Of a stretch of DNA of 64,000 nt, positions 35,092-46,600 are shown in pieces. Numbering within the stretch: position 1 is the first letter of the stretch; every line of letters begins with the position of its first letter. The stretch is from Phlebiopsis flavidoalba (taxonomy: Eukaryota; Basidiomycota; Agaricomycetes; Polyporales; Phanerochaetaceae). The position numbers and the translations under genes were made by a program. Below the pieces are notes generated by a model that had not been told where the DNA came from, did no database searches, and was given only the letters and a program-made list of their open reading frames with translations. The stretch spans positions 124,001-188,000 of the forward strand of contig JAOCPU010000011.1 in NCBI GenBank assembly GCA_035772785.1. Reading direction: 5' to 3'.

Positions 35092-35999
35092 TTAATCAAG
35101 CTTTCGTCACGATTTCGATGCTACGAGCCTGGACACGAAACATAAAGGCTACAGGGACAATTTTGCATCTGACCAACCTTGAAGATTGATTGTAGGAATC
35201 ATTCAGATATCCGCTCTCGAAGAAAATATAAACATATATCTGGCTGTGGAAGTTACTGATTACTCAATTAGTTGTTGGATTAGACACATATAAGTATTGT
35301 ATCCGTAAGGAGACACGTCCTCTATACTAATGACTGGGGGTACAAGGTGCGTGAAAAAGGTCGTGGAAAACCGATTGCAGGTATATGAAAAAGCTCCGGG
35401 ATAAGTGAAGAGACAGGATGGGCGCAAGTATGCTGTTCTCCCGGAGGCTCGAAATGAGGCGCTCTGGCATGACTTCGATGCAGGTAAGACATGAGAGAGG
35501 TCTGGCAGCCAACGACACCAAGCAACGCGAAGGCTTGAGCTGATTGACTGGCTGCGCAAGGTATCCGAACACATACGCTATAGCATTGTTAACCGGTTCC
35601 CACGGGCGTGTCTCGGCACCATTCGACTCGTCCTTGCGTTATATGAGCCTGGGGTGGGAGGTTTGGGTGGTAGCGGCACTCCTCGGTATCAAGGAATGTG
35701 GGGCTCTCCCCTATAACTAGGATTGGCCGTGTGGACTCTGGTGTGCTCACGGTGTCTCTTGTATAGAGCCCACGGGCGGTTTAGGGTAGTGGCTCTTTCA
35801 TCTGAGTCCGTGCGCCGTCGGATGAAGAGTGAGGCCTCCCTTCCCCGTTGTCACAGTAGGGTGGAGGTGCGCCGACGTCGAGCGTCATGGAGCAGGCGAC
35901 GTAACACGGCGCGAGCGATTTTCGAGAGCTAGGGGAGGTAGAAAAGTAGAAATGAGTTGATTTCGGAGATGTGTAAACATGGCAGGGCTTGTCTCACTA

Positions 36000-36407
36000 G
36001 ATGTCCCTCTCACCGGTACCCTCCACATCCTGCCCATCCCTTTTCTGACCGATGTAGCCAAAGGCAGCGATAACAGCGATGACGAATGCTGAGTAAATCA
36101 TCAATTAGTGTACTACCAATTCCCGCTTATTGGTGAAACGTACCGATGGACAAAATCAGACCAAAGAATCGTGCGCACCGTGTTGAAATGGCTGAGCTCT
36201 GGTGGAGCAGTGCTGACGTCCTGGGTTTCCCTTTTTGCGCCACCACAGAGGGCTTAGGGGTTGGACCTGAGGGTGTCCGGGGTCATGTTTACGCTTGGAT
36301 TGGTCCCCAGGTAGAGGCGTAAAGCTAAGCAGATGAGTTTGTCCTGTTATACAATACATTGTGAGGCTGCGGATTAGCAAAGGGGGCAAGCAGAGGTTCC
36401 GGTCCAC
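36000..36407 (-). CDS. Possible C-terminal exons of a small membrane protein
   Basis: A minus-strand exon ending near 36143 at a GTACGT donor encodes CARFFGLILSI. After an intron ending in TCAG it continues as AFVIAVIAAFGYIGQKRDGQ, DVEGTGERDI and a TAG near 36012. This makes one hydrophobic helix across the splice junction and a short charged tail. The upstream frame is uncertain. No family recognised. Confidence 0.3.
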
Positions 36408-36576
36408 GCCTTGTGTGCGCTTGCGTGGCGCGCTCTGCTACAGCCATGTCACGGCGCACAGGTCCCAACAACACTGGACTGTAATGTAAAGCACGAATGA
36501 GTATACAGTAAACCGAAGCCATGCGGAAATGGGGCATCGGAAAGCTACAGCAGAAGGGAGGGTTGTAATGACTACT

Positions 36577-37291
36577 TCATCGCCTGTCATAGCCACTGTA
36601 TAGCCATTCCGAATGTCCAGCTGTACTTGCCAGATGTATAAGACGGTCTCGTTTGGGACATTTCAACTTTGCAAGAAATCCGTGTTGGTCCCGCTCGACC
36701 TTGCGAAGGCTGTTGTTTCTGCAACGCAACGAGCTACAAGATGGCCATGAATGGCAGTCATCGGATCCTTGCGAGGCGATCGTGAGAGGTGAGAGGAGCA
36801 CGTACGACGTTCCGGCGGCTAACAAAAGCAGCATGGCCGTGTCTGATAAGCTTAGATAAACGTTGCTATTTTGGGGTGATTCGCAAAATCGCTCTAGTAG
36901 GCATAACATAGCCAAGGTGAGTCTGGGGCCTGGAAAGTACAGCTTGCTACACCGCCTTCCTAATATCCTAAAAATCCCCGACAGTCTTTCGTAACGCTAT
37001 TCTATACTCACTGTCCACAACACATACTTTGGTGTTCAAAGGAAACGACGTGTCGATAGAGCTCGAGCATGGCAAACATTCAGAGGAGACAGATATAGTA
37101 AAAGATGCTTGGGATATTGACCGTATATGAAACCTGCCACTTCCTGAAGACTGTGTATGTGGTGGAAATGGTCTACGATAGAGCTGTATGGGCCTTGAAT
37201 TGAGAACAAGAAGGTCTGGTAAGGAAATATGTAACCTATTCAGACTTTCCTTGACAGATACGGACTCCGAAAATTCAGAATTCAATTTCAA
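36577..37291 (-). CDS. Possible unrecognised membrane-associated protein
   Basis: Minus-strand frames at 36968-37291 and 36577-36915 contain hydrophobic stretches (AMLLLLAAGTSYVLLSPLTI) and a cysteine-containing charged tail. They could belong to one gene broken by introns and frame changes, together with the exons at 36.0-36.4 kb. No family recognised; low support. Confidence 0.2.
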
Positions 37292-37338
37292 TGCGCTAAA
37301 TGCAATGTTTATACGAATTACAAATACATTGACTCGTA

Positions 37339-38239
37339 AGGCTCCAACTGCGGTTTAGTTTATTTACTGTTTTATAAACTGTTTAAACTGTTTATGTTTA
37401 TGTTTATTTACAAAATTGTCCGTAAACCGACGTAAACTGTTTATAAACAGTAAACTAAAACAGTTTCTATACATCAGTGTGAAAACTTCTACGGCATCAA
37501 ACTGCTCATTGTAAGTCACACACTGCAGTGACAGGCACCCGATTCCGACGTTGTGTCAGGCTCGACAAGGCTCGACACGGAACGACGGTCAAGGCGCGCG
37601 TCGGTGAGGCGTCTAATTGCCATAAACAAGACAGGGATCGGGCGGGACCGTCCATGCATGCCTTGCAATGCCTCCGTATGCATCAAGCAACAAGAAGAGT
37701 GGAGCAGGTAGGTTGTAAGTAAGTGTCCCCACTGGAAATTTCCGTTGTATATTACTCGTGTACTGGCATGTAGATTAGGACAACCAGAAGTCCTGGTTAT
37801 CCTTCGAAATCCTGCCCAGTCGGCCGGGGGCTCTCTCACGCTTCTACGCAGGTGATCAAGCTCGCTACAGACTTATTAGAATAGTACTACACGCCACGAG
37901 TTACACTATTGCTCGAGCTCATTGGGATCCCATTTAAACCTCTCGCGCCAATGTCTTTCATCAGGTGCTTCGCGCTTAGCGCCAGGCCGAGCGAGCTGTC
38001 GTCGTGCCCCTCTCGTCAGTGGTCAACCTCGGGTGCAACAGGTGGATGGCTCAGACAGCGATAGATCGTAATACACAATCAATAGGTCTCCCCCATGGCT
38101 CCTTGGAGGCCGATTTCGTAGAGGGACAGCATATACTGTTTAGTTTACTGTCTATAAAACTGTTTTATAAACTGTTTATAAACTGTTTACTGTTTATTTA
38201 CAAAATTTTCGTAAACATAAACTAAAACAGTTGGAGCCT
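37339..38239. mobile_element. 901-bp MITE-like inverted-repeat element with TA target duplication
   Basis: The left end AGGCTCCAACTG (37339-37350) is repeated exactly in inverse at the right end (38228-38239). Similarity continues inward with mismatches (TTTAGTTTAT on the left against TTAGTTTATG on the right). Each end then has a palindrome-rich block built from AAACTGTTTATAAACAGTTT-type words (about 37353-37470 and 38137-38230). The dinucleotide TA flanks both ends (37337-37338 and 38240-38241), as expected for Tc1/mariner-type insertion. The interior (37471-38130) has no recognisable transposase, so it is a non-autonomous element. Confidence 0.75.
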
Positions 38240-38271
38240 TAACATTGAGGAACGAGGCAACTTCGCGGCGC

Positions 38272-38277
38272 AAAAAA
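38272..38277 (-). terminator. RNA polymerase III terminator of tRNA-Ser
   Basis: Six T on the minus strand, beginning 8 bases after the 3' end of the tRNA gene; the standard Pol III stop. Confidence 0.7.
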
Positions 38278-38284
38278 CACACAA

Positions 38285-38366
38285 CGACGCCAGCAGGACT
38301 CGAACCTGCGCCCCCGAAACGGGAATTGATTTCTAATCAATCGCCTAACCACTTGGCTATAGCGCC
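38285..38366 (-). tRNA. tRNA-Ser(AGA): tRNA-Ser, anticodon AGA
   Basis: Reads UCU/UCC/UCA-type serine codons through an AGA (inosine-modified) anticodon. On the minus strand: acceptor arm GGCGCTA pairs with TGGCGTC (two G-U pairs), followed by discriminator G. The D arm is GCC...GGC. The anticodon stem ATTGA/TCAAT encloses loop TTAGAAA (anticodon at 38332-38334 of the plus strand). A long variable arm, CCCGTTTCGGG, is typical of class II Ser tRNAs. The T arm GCAGG-TTCGAGT-CCTGC carries the B box GGTTCGAGTCC. The 82-base length has no intron. All stems pair, so it should be functional. Confidence 0.95.
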
Positions 38367-39546
38367 CTGAATGCTGGCCCATCCCAAAAAGCTATATCCC
38401 TTATTCATCAAACGGCTCACTAAAAATGGTGTTCTGTCAACGGGCCTCCTCACGGCTGTCTCAGTCAAACACACTCAAGCACTACCGCCATGATGGATCA
38501 ATCATAGCACTTCTCCACGCCACAGATCAAGACGAGCCGGGGAGAAACTTGACGTCGGTATCCTCAGTATTGAGTTTTGCTGATGTCACAATCCTGCTCA
38601 GTGACTCTAGTAGATTTATAATTTACACGAGCGAGGCTTCATATGCGTCTTGTTTCTTACATCCTGGTCTCAAGCCAGATGGCCGATTCGTTCGTATTGA
38701 CTTTGTCTTCAAATTATAGCATCGGGGCAGCTCTGTTCCACGAATCGATGCGAGCGGCGGCGGGCACAGGCTGAGCTTGTTAGATCTTGGAGCCGTTCGT
38801 AATACCCGATACAGCTATCAAATCTGTTCAAAGTTCAAGTACATCTGAAAGAAAGAAGAACAAGAAAGCAGCCGAGTCGCCGCGTCATTGCATGATACGG
38901 GGGAACTGGTGTTGCTTCAATCGGGACCGATAGTGAAATGATGCTTCCGTGCTACGTCTTCTCAGGCTGTTCAATGCGCACTTTCTAAACCCCAAGTGTA
39001 TGTTTAGGAAGCTTTGAGTGGGGTATTGGGGAGACCGGGAGCAACGGTGACATATCGTGGCATTGTTCTGATGGTGTAATTGCCCGGTCAGTATTCAGTA
39101 AGTACTCAGCCGGCCACATATGTAAGTATGAAGTGCTACGTCTATAGCTTCAGTCGCTGCCATTTTATCTCATGCTCCACTCAGACTCATTCCTGCGGCC
39201 ATCGCATTTACTTCTATATGTTGCGCCGTTGATTACGTCCCCTTAGTCTATCTATTCCTATCCCGCTGTATTAATCTTTCTCATGACAAAAGGCTTGCCT
39301 CAACATTGTGCTCACACATCAGATCAACATCAGATAGCATTGGCGTCCTGCCATGGCTTCTAATGATGCACCTCTTTCTGTAAAGTTGAGTTATTTTTAT
39401 GTCATCTATGTGAAGTCGGAATGGGTTCCCAGCGTGCCATTCAAATCTTTGTGGTGAATGGCTCCAACCCAACATACACTACCCCATGATTGATCTCAGT
39501 CAATATACTGGTAACATGCCGCCCCAATGACATATCCATTCTAGAG
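38367..39546. other. Intergenic between tRNA-Ser and the small secreted protein gene
   Basis: No recognisable coding. A plus-strand frame at 38426-38719 and a minus-strand frame at 39281-39475 are short and featureless. Confidence 0.4.
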
Positions 39547-39553
39547 TATAAAG
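39547..39553 (+). promoter_or_regulatory. TATA box of the small secreted protein gene
   Basis: TATAAAG, 43 bases before the ATG at 39596. Confidence 0.45.
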
Positions 39554-39595
39554 GCTCTTGGAACCGCAGTTTAAATCAAAGTAAAGCACATTACC

Positions 39596-40410
39596 ATGTC
39601 TCAACTTTACCTTTACCTCACAGCACTCATCTCTCTCTTGTATGCTCACTTGAGCTTCACACCCGTACAGGGCGTCGACAATAGGGCACTCGTAGACTGT
39701 GCATTGCCCCAGGAAGTATCTTCAAAGACAATAGCTGTCGGCAATCATGAGGTCTAAGTTGTACCAACATATGGCCTGCTCCGCCACAGTCTTCGACGCA
39801 ATGGCTTCGACGCAGCCTCACTCGAGTCGGAGAGAAGCCTTTAGTGTCGATCCTGCCATCTCAAAGCGCAGCGTCGCCGAATGCCGAAAAACAAGCCGCC
39901 CGAATGTGTTTGTGGACGCTCTTGGTAAGTTATCGCAATATATAACTCTGGGTCTACACAAAGATTGATTCGCTACTCTAGCCACATTTCTACCAGTCAC
40001 TTGTAATTTGTATAGACGTCACCGGAGCCACTCCTCCCACCGGAAATGATTGTGCTGTCCATGATTGAGGCTATGGGAATAATCTCCCAGGCCGATGGGC
40101 CTACATTCGTCGTAGAGGCCCCAGATTTTATGCAGCTGACCTTCCAGACTTGCACGTTGCAATTGACGGCAATCGCACCGAACGGAGCTGACATAGAGTA
40201 TTGCTGGGATGAGCTTGTAAGCGGAAACGGTCTTCTACGGTGGTATCAGATACTAACGCTACTTGCGTCTCACAGGCTACTACCGTGGCTTCTGCAACAC
40301 GTGTGTGTGTCGAGGGATCCCCGCCCACAACTCTTGCCAACTGCACAGAGAATAATTTGCAGCCTGGCAACTTTGGCTTTTCCTACCAGCTATTTCGAGG
40401 AACACTCTGA
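39596..40410 (+). CDS. Small secreted protein of unknown function
   Basis: ATG 39596 gives a clear signal peptide, MSQLYLYLTALISLLYAHLS, followed by FTPVQGVDNRALVDCALPQE. After a frame change: AFSVDPAISKRSVAECRKTS, and an intron with a GTAAGT donor near 39925. Exon 2 encodes DVTGATPPTGNDCAV, then after another frame change QADGPTFVVEAPDFMQLTFQ, TCTLQLTAIAPNGADIEYCW and DEL at a GTAAGC donor. Exon 3 encodes ATTVASATRVCVEGSPPTTL, ANCTENNLQPGNFGFSYQLF, RGTL and TGA at 40408-40410. About six cysteines are spread over about 200 residues. I do not recognise the family; the layout resembles fungal secreted, possibly effector-like proteins. Two frame changes are needed. Confidence 0.65.
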
Positions 40411-40919
40411 GGACTTCAAGCAAGTAAGCTCCATCACTTGAACTCGCGATTTTCAACGGGTTTTGATCCAACACTGAAGGTGTCCGTCGAACCCCAACGT
40501 CGACCGCATTGAAAGAAACACCAGAAGAGTTTGAATGTATCTATTACATCTGTTTTACTGTGTGTCGACGTGAATCCCGACTATCGAGCACGTCTACATG
40601 TTCCTGGTCGAAAACAATGTAATACAATTTGTCGAAATACACTACATCTCCCGAACCAGGATCTGATCCAAACGTATGTGCGGGGCTTCGTCACCTTGAT
40701 TCTGAGTCGGATTGCATGCGCGCCTCTGTACAAAGATCTATCCAATCCTATAAGTTATGTAGAAATACACACATACAACGTGCATGCTATGTGCGAGACA
40801 GTGGTGTACAGAAATCGTCCAGGTTCTATAAGCTACACTCGCTCATCGAGCCAGTTTCATCGTCCCGTCCTCGATTACAAACGGATCATGGTGTGTTCCA
40901 CGCCGTACGTCGTTCATCG

Positions 40920-41855
40920 TCATCTGGATGACCTCATCAATCTCTCGCCATCAACGACGCCGAATCGTCCTCCACCTTCGCGGAATCGTTCGAAGGGGGT
41001 CAATAAACCCCCATGTCGTCTCTGCGAATCTTCCGTCGCGGGAGAGGTTGGTGCGCCTCGTATGGGCGTCCCAGGGACATAAGCGGGAGGGGGCGGATAC
41101 AGCGGCGGCGGGCTTCCCGGGGAGAAGTAACGGGGGAGGCCAGTGGGTTTGAACCTTGGCGGAGGTGTCCTGAGATACAGGTACTCGTCGGTCGGCGACC
41201 ACGGGGAAGCCGGTGTACTGTCTGACTTCACAAGGCTCTCGCACATGTCGTCGGCTTCCTTCATGCGGGCGTAAGCGCGTTTCGGCGGGTGCGGGGAGTT
41301 GCGGCGGGCGAGCGGTCGTGTGAAAATGCTGGCGGGGATATCGATCTTGAGGTTAAGGCGGAGGGCTGTGGAGAATTTCTTGCGGTTGGTCTCCCGCTCG
41401 CGTCGTCCGCTCGGGGGTGAGGTGGAAGGATCGCAGGCCTCTGTGTCATGGTTGCGCCGGGCCTCCTTAGGGGATGCGTTTGGCTCGCACGATTCGCAGG
41501 TCAAAAATGTAAGGAACGTGGTGCATCGTGTGCGGATTCGTGAAAGGAGGGGACGAGGAGCGGGGAGGGGGTGGTGCCAATGCAGCGATTGCTGGCGATT
41601 TGGTCCGTTTTCTCCTCGGGATAAAACTGGTATGCGACGACCATAGCGAAGAGACTCACTGGTATGAATGATGAGCTTGTGCAAATGAAATGAAAAGTAA
41701 GACAAATGAGAAGCACTCACATACTCGAGGACCATGCCGACAACGGTGCTGTTTGTGGCGAGGTGCGTGGAGTGCTCGCCGATAGGTTCTACTCTTCTGA
41801 GGACCGCCCATGACGATAGAAAAGGACCTGCGACGGGCACACTGGGCTGCCTCAT
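40920..41855 (-). CDS. Proline/arginine-rich hypothetical protein
   Basis: One uninterrupted minus-strand frame of about 311 codons, the longest in the window. The C-terminal 200 residues look like a real protein: TALRLNLKIDIPASIFTRPL, RAYARMKEADDMCESLVKSD, ASPWSPTDEYLYLRTPPPRF, SPGSPPPLYPPPPAYVPGTP and a stop at 40920. The N-terminal third probably contains an intron: a GTGAGT donor near 41728 and a CATACCAG acceptor near 41668. The alternative frame there gives SLFAMVVAYQFYPEEKTDQI. Poly-proline stretches suggest SH3 or WW-type binding, by inference only. No family recognised. Confidence 0.45.
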   Translation of the reverse strand: MRQPSVPVAGPFLSSWAVLRRVEPIGEHSTHLATNSTVVGMVLEYVSASHLSYFSFHLHKLIIHTSESLRYGRRIPVLSRGENGPNRQQSLHWHHPLPAPRPLLSRIRTRCTTFLTFLTCESCEPNASPKEARRNHDTEACDPSTSPPSGRRERETNRKKFSTALRLNLKIDIPASIFTRPLARRNSPHPPKRAYARMKEADDMCESLVKSDSTPASPWSPTDEYLYLRTPPPRFKPTGLPRYFSPGSPPPLYPPPPAYVPGTPIRGAPTSPATEDSQRRHGGLLTPFERFREGGGRFGVVDGERLMRSSR

Positions 41856-41919
41856 TGCTCCGTCATATGCAACTCTTGTAGATATTTGTGCGGGTTTAGT
41901 GCGCTCTCACGACGCTTAG

Positions 41920-43250
41920 TCGATGCTCCAGAAGCAATATCCTGCTCAGGGTGCAAGACGAACGCCGCATTGACTGAACAAGAATTCGATCATTCAGAAG
42001 GTATTCCTCGGGGAAGATAACCCAAACTGGTGGGAATCATGGTAAGAATCACCCTTGGATCTCCATCTCAAAGTGTGTTCTTTTGGCAAGCAGAGGCACA
42101 ACGACACCGGTGTGGTGCCAGGCTGTTCGGGCAATGTCCGGAGTAGAAAGGCCACAATTGGGTGGCTTGTTGTCCCCCCATTGACCTATTTCACGAAGCG
42201 AATTTCACCCCTGCAGTGAGTGGAGTTAATCAGTACATTCTGACTGGCTGATTCTGTCTTGCCGAGCCCCGCGTCGTCGCGTACTTTCCTTGCACTGCTG
42301 GTGGGCTCCTAATTGTCGGGGGCGCTGGTTGGAAGCAGACAACTAGGTTCTTGAAAATTGAGATGAATATGGTTTAGCTTCACATGGTAATAAGCTTGTA
42401 TCACGCACCTCTAAGGGAATTTCGAAATCCAGAAAGGTCTGCCTTCGCTCGAATGGCGGAGATGCGTGAGGATGACCGTAGAACGACAAGGCGTGCCAGG
42501 GTGGCGCAAGCGCTGATATCAATTATGGATTTGTCACACGGCCTGTTTGGTCGGCGAATTCAGATTGCGCTTTCCCGACGTCCCTTGACTGTTACAGACA
42601 GATTGTTGAGGACAATTTGGGCAAAGTCTGCGTATTAATATAATCACATCATATGATACCTCAGATACTCCCAGAATACACATACAACTCCCCGGGAAGT
42701 TTTCTCCGCACTATGGGAAGTTTATAACTCTCTAGTAAACTATTCGATAAGTTTTAGCGGAGCCTTCGAGTACAAAATAATGGTAACACTTAGCTGGTGG
42801 GTAGATCAAGACTTGTACCAGGCCTTGATGTCCCAATGTACCGGGCAGAACTGTCTGCTCTGGTTAATCTTACGTGCATCGACTATGATATTTAGCAGCG
42901 ATATCAACGGCCAGCGTGGCTTCGTATGACCTACATAGTACACAGCCAAAGGAACTTTTGTAGAGCTGATAGAGCAACGGAAGCGTATGAGTGTCAATTG
43001 GAACAGTCGGAGTAGCTAAAATAAGTCGTTTACTCAATCGCTATACGGAAAACAGTGTATCAAACAGTTCAGTCATTCAAAAGCTGGGAAGAGCAGTTTT
43101 GTAACGTGGCCTTGGCAAGGCATATGTCCACACCTCAAGCACGACATCAACGACTCCAGTGGACGGGAATAATTTTCTTGCTCCGGGAGGCTGTTGCGTT
43201 TAGTCGGTTACAGCGGAGCCCCGGTCTGGTCGATTTCAATTTACTGGGCC
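41920..43250. other. Stretch without a recognised gene
   Basis: A plus-strand frame at 42384-42638 (basic, arginine-rich) and a minus-strand frame at 42806-42997 have no family features. Otherwise nothing supportable is seen. Confidence 0.35.
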
Positions 43251-43362
43251 GGGTTTGTTTTGTTTTTTTGTGTTTGTTTGGGGGGGGGGGGTTTTTTGTG
43301 TTGTTTTTTTTGGTTTGTTTGGGGGATGGGGGGGGGGGGTGTGTGGGTTTGTTTTTTGGTTT
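43251..43362 (+). repeat. G/T-only tract of about 112 bases
   Basis: From 43251 to 43362 the plus strand contains only G and T except for one A at 43326, including runs of about 13 and 11 G and up to 8 T. It matches no simple tandem repeat. Flanking sequence on both sides is of normal composition. Confidence 0.85.
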
Positions 43363-43689
43363 ACTGTATTTGTCCGAGGCGGCGCTTAAAGCCAATTACA
43401 CACTCGAGCCAGTCTCTCCTGGGTTCTAAAACCTCGTGCTAGAACTCCGCACCAGTATCAGAACTGCTTCACCGTCCATACGCTCCAATCTCGAGCCCTG
43501 CTTGACACTGCACTGCCTATATTACTTGATCAGACATCAGTCATTCAGCGGGTTCTGGTTTGTTTCGACAATAATGTCAGTCGCCCGTCAAGCACACCAT
43601 TCGTCCAAAGGACATGACTCTTCGCACTCTCGCTGACTTTCACCGACAGGACCCTCAGAGTTCAATTCATACCGCCTTTCTCAGGCCTC

Positions 43690-46600
43690 TGTGTCCTGTC
43701 TTCTCCCATTAGTGCCATACCGACATCACAGGGAAGGCGCGGATGCTGAAGGGACTCTGGGAGGTGCGGTTGTCGGATGTGAGGACGGTGTACCTTATAC
43801 CTTGGTTCCATGCTGCCAAGCAATCCCAGCCGGAGGATCCTCAGTTGAAACGAGAATTCCACGTGCGAAAGGGTCGATGTCGAACGTCCCTTCATCTTCT
43901 TCGCGAAGTTCCACGAGTCCACCGCCGTCATCATCGTCCCCGACCGTCGGGTCATCGCTCTTCTCGCTCGCTTTCTCCAGCTTCCGCAAAGTCGCCCCCC
44001 CCGTTCTCTCCCTTTCAGGTGACGCGAAGTCAACTGTTGTCTCGTCGGTATCCGCAGAACAAGTCGAGGCTCCCAGGAACTATGTCGATTTCGAGGATGA
44101 GCAGAGCCAAGTTGAAGGGGATGCTTAGGGAACAAAGGTGGTGTGAAAGAGAGGACGATGGCGGACGCACTGATGCTTGGTAACGACAAGTTGAAGCCTC
44201 TAGGTCCTGACAAGTGTACGGACGACGAATCGAAAGGGGACGGTGATATTCGTGGCTCTAACCAAGAAGGAGCTCCGGATATCCACCTCAACCGCTAGGT
44301 CGTCCTCATCCTCGATAACGTCTCTCTCTACACCGACTACTCCGCTTAGGCCACAGGCCTTACAAAAAACGTTTATCTGACTCAGAGTCTCTGTCTTCCT
44401 GGGGCTTGATAAGCCACACCATACCCACGCAAGTGACACCCACCGGCGCGGTGTCGACTATCTGCACCGTCCCAGGACATTTACTTACATTGGCCCTGTT
44501 TCATTCAGGGTACGTAGCAACCTCTATGTATGCGTACGCGGCCAAATATATGTGGATTTTCAGTGCTATTTGCCATATACTCGACAGAGGATGGGACATG
44601 TGTGCAGAATAGCGCGGTCGAAGGTGGGATGCTGTCTGGCACGCCTGGCGGAAAAGTGCGTTCTAAATTACCGGTAATTTGGCATTGGAAGAATCTCCAC
44701 ATCGCTCGTGTAAATCAGGTAAAGATTTTGCAGTTTCTCCACATTCATGGCTGAAGCGGGTAGCACAGTCCTTCCTTATCCTCGCCTGCGGAACTTCCGA
44801 AGCAACCACATCGGCGATTCAGCCGCAATGAATTGGAGAATGGTGAAAGAAGTGAAGAAACGCGTGTAGTTGCCTTTGAGCTCGTGATAGAGCGGCGAGA
44901 CGACCCCGACGCCGTAGAGAACTTACGAAGGTGGGCGACTGGTCACTCGACGGACCAGCCGACGGCATCGCCCTGCACACTTCTGAAGACGGTAAGTCCC
45001 ACGCCATTCTTCGACATTCTAACGTGTGTGAACATGCTCTAGGACAGCTCACGCTCCTTCATGTCAATTCTTTGCACCACATCGTGCGCCAGAGGTTGAC
45101 GCTACTTGATGGTCCACCAACGCCCGACGGAGCTCTTGAAGCATCGAGCTCGAATACGCACCTTCCCTTGCCCAATCCGTTCAAAGGCCGCGCTAATGGG
45201 CCTTCTTCGTTCGAGCGATAATCTCGCGCAAGAAGACGCGAAGACCGACGACACCGATCGGATACTGCTGACACACACGCTCGACGTCGGTGTGCTTCCT
45301 CTCAATGGTACAGTGAAGGCGCTCCGCGTCCAGGACTCGCCCTCTCCTCGACTGGCTTTGGCATGGTCAAATAAGCAATTGAGTGTTACGTACCATCTCT
45401 TCCGGCGCGCCGGGATATGAATAATATAATTCTCACCCTAGGTCTTCGACATCGGAGGCGATGCTTCTACGGGCCATAGGCTCCATTGAAGTACGAGACG
45501 TCCGTGACGTTAGGTGGGGTACCCCGGAAACGATACTCTCAGTATCGCGTTCAGCGTGGAGTGCTCGGCCTGTTGGCAGATGTCTGGTCTCACTCCGATC
45601 TCAGGACCGCCTAGAGATACGCGATCTGGTCACGGTCGATGCGAACAATGACGAACCGTCACCCGAGGGCGCTTCGACCGTGCCCACCACCATTGAGTAC
45701 GCCTGTTCACGACTCGATGGAGAGCCCGCTTCTTGCTGACCTCGTTTAGCTTTAGGGTGCGGCGATCCTGCGCCTTCACAGCAGCCAAGCAATGTATCCT
45801 TACTGAGACCGGGGAGGTGCTCGCCACGCGGCCCAAGAACGGACGTCAGCGGCTGCAGCTGACGACAATGGCACCGGAACGTGGCACAGCAGGCAGTGAA
45901 ACAACGGAAAGAAAGCAGGCGCGCCTCGTCTGGAAGCCACGGAAAGACGCTGTTGCCAAGACGCTATCCACGCCGCGGATAACTTCCATGCTCCCTGTCG
46001 GTCGACCTTGATCACGTCGTCGTTGGATATAGTGAGTTTAGTTTCATTTCGTCGGTGTTGCGACCTAACCTATCGATGCGCGTCGCGCTTCCAGGGTGAT
46101 GGCTATCTTGCCCAGTGCTCGCTAGTGCAATTGGCTCAGGGCTTTGTGCGGCCTCCGTCCGGCCATGTGTCCGATATTCCTTTGGCAGGGAGCATAACGA
46201 GCATGCAGGTTGTGAGGGATGAACGATCTGGACAGAATGTCATTGTGGGGGGGCGCCGACGACGGATCAGTGGCGATATGGTCCTTAAGGTGTGTTTCAT
46301 GGATCTTTCGCCACCAGACAGCTTGCTCAAGACTTTTCTAGTTTTGCGACTGCTTGCTCGGTGGATTGTGTTCACCGAGCCACTTGCGGAGGTAATTTCA
46401 TCTTCCGCCCGGCCGTCTAAAGGAATGCATCATTTGCATTTCGCGTGATGGAACGCTAGCCCTGATTGCGTTGGATGGATATCAGCTGTGAGTGCAAGCC
46501 GTAGCTAACACCGCGGTGATTGCTAACTCTTCAACCAGCCTCTTCCTTGTTCCTGCCTCCGTCGCTCCGTTACGGAAGGTCTGCCTTGGAGAAAACAATT

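Noticed and set aside
37346..37474. Left AT-rich block as a separate small MITE
   Set aside because: Only the outer ends carry AGGCTCC and a TA flank; the inner border of the block lacks both, so the 901-bp composite is the better unit.
37510..37840. Open frames inside the inverted-repeat element as a possible transposase
   Set aside because: Both strands carry only about 64-107 codons without DDE/D residues or a DNA-binding motif.
43662..44291. 209-codon minus-strand open frame
   Set aside because: The plus strand here gives a Ser/Pro-rich linker ending in an acidic segment that fits the WD40 gene; the minus frame is arginine-rich and featureless.
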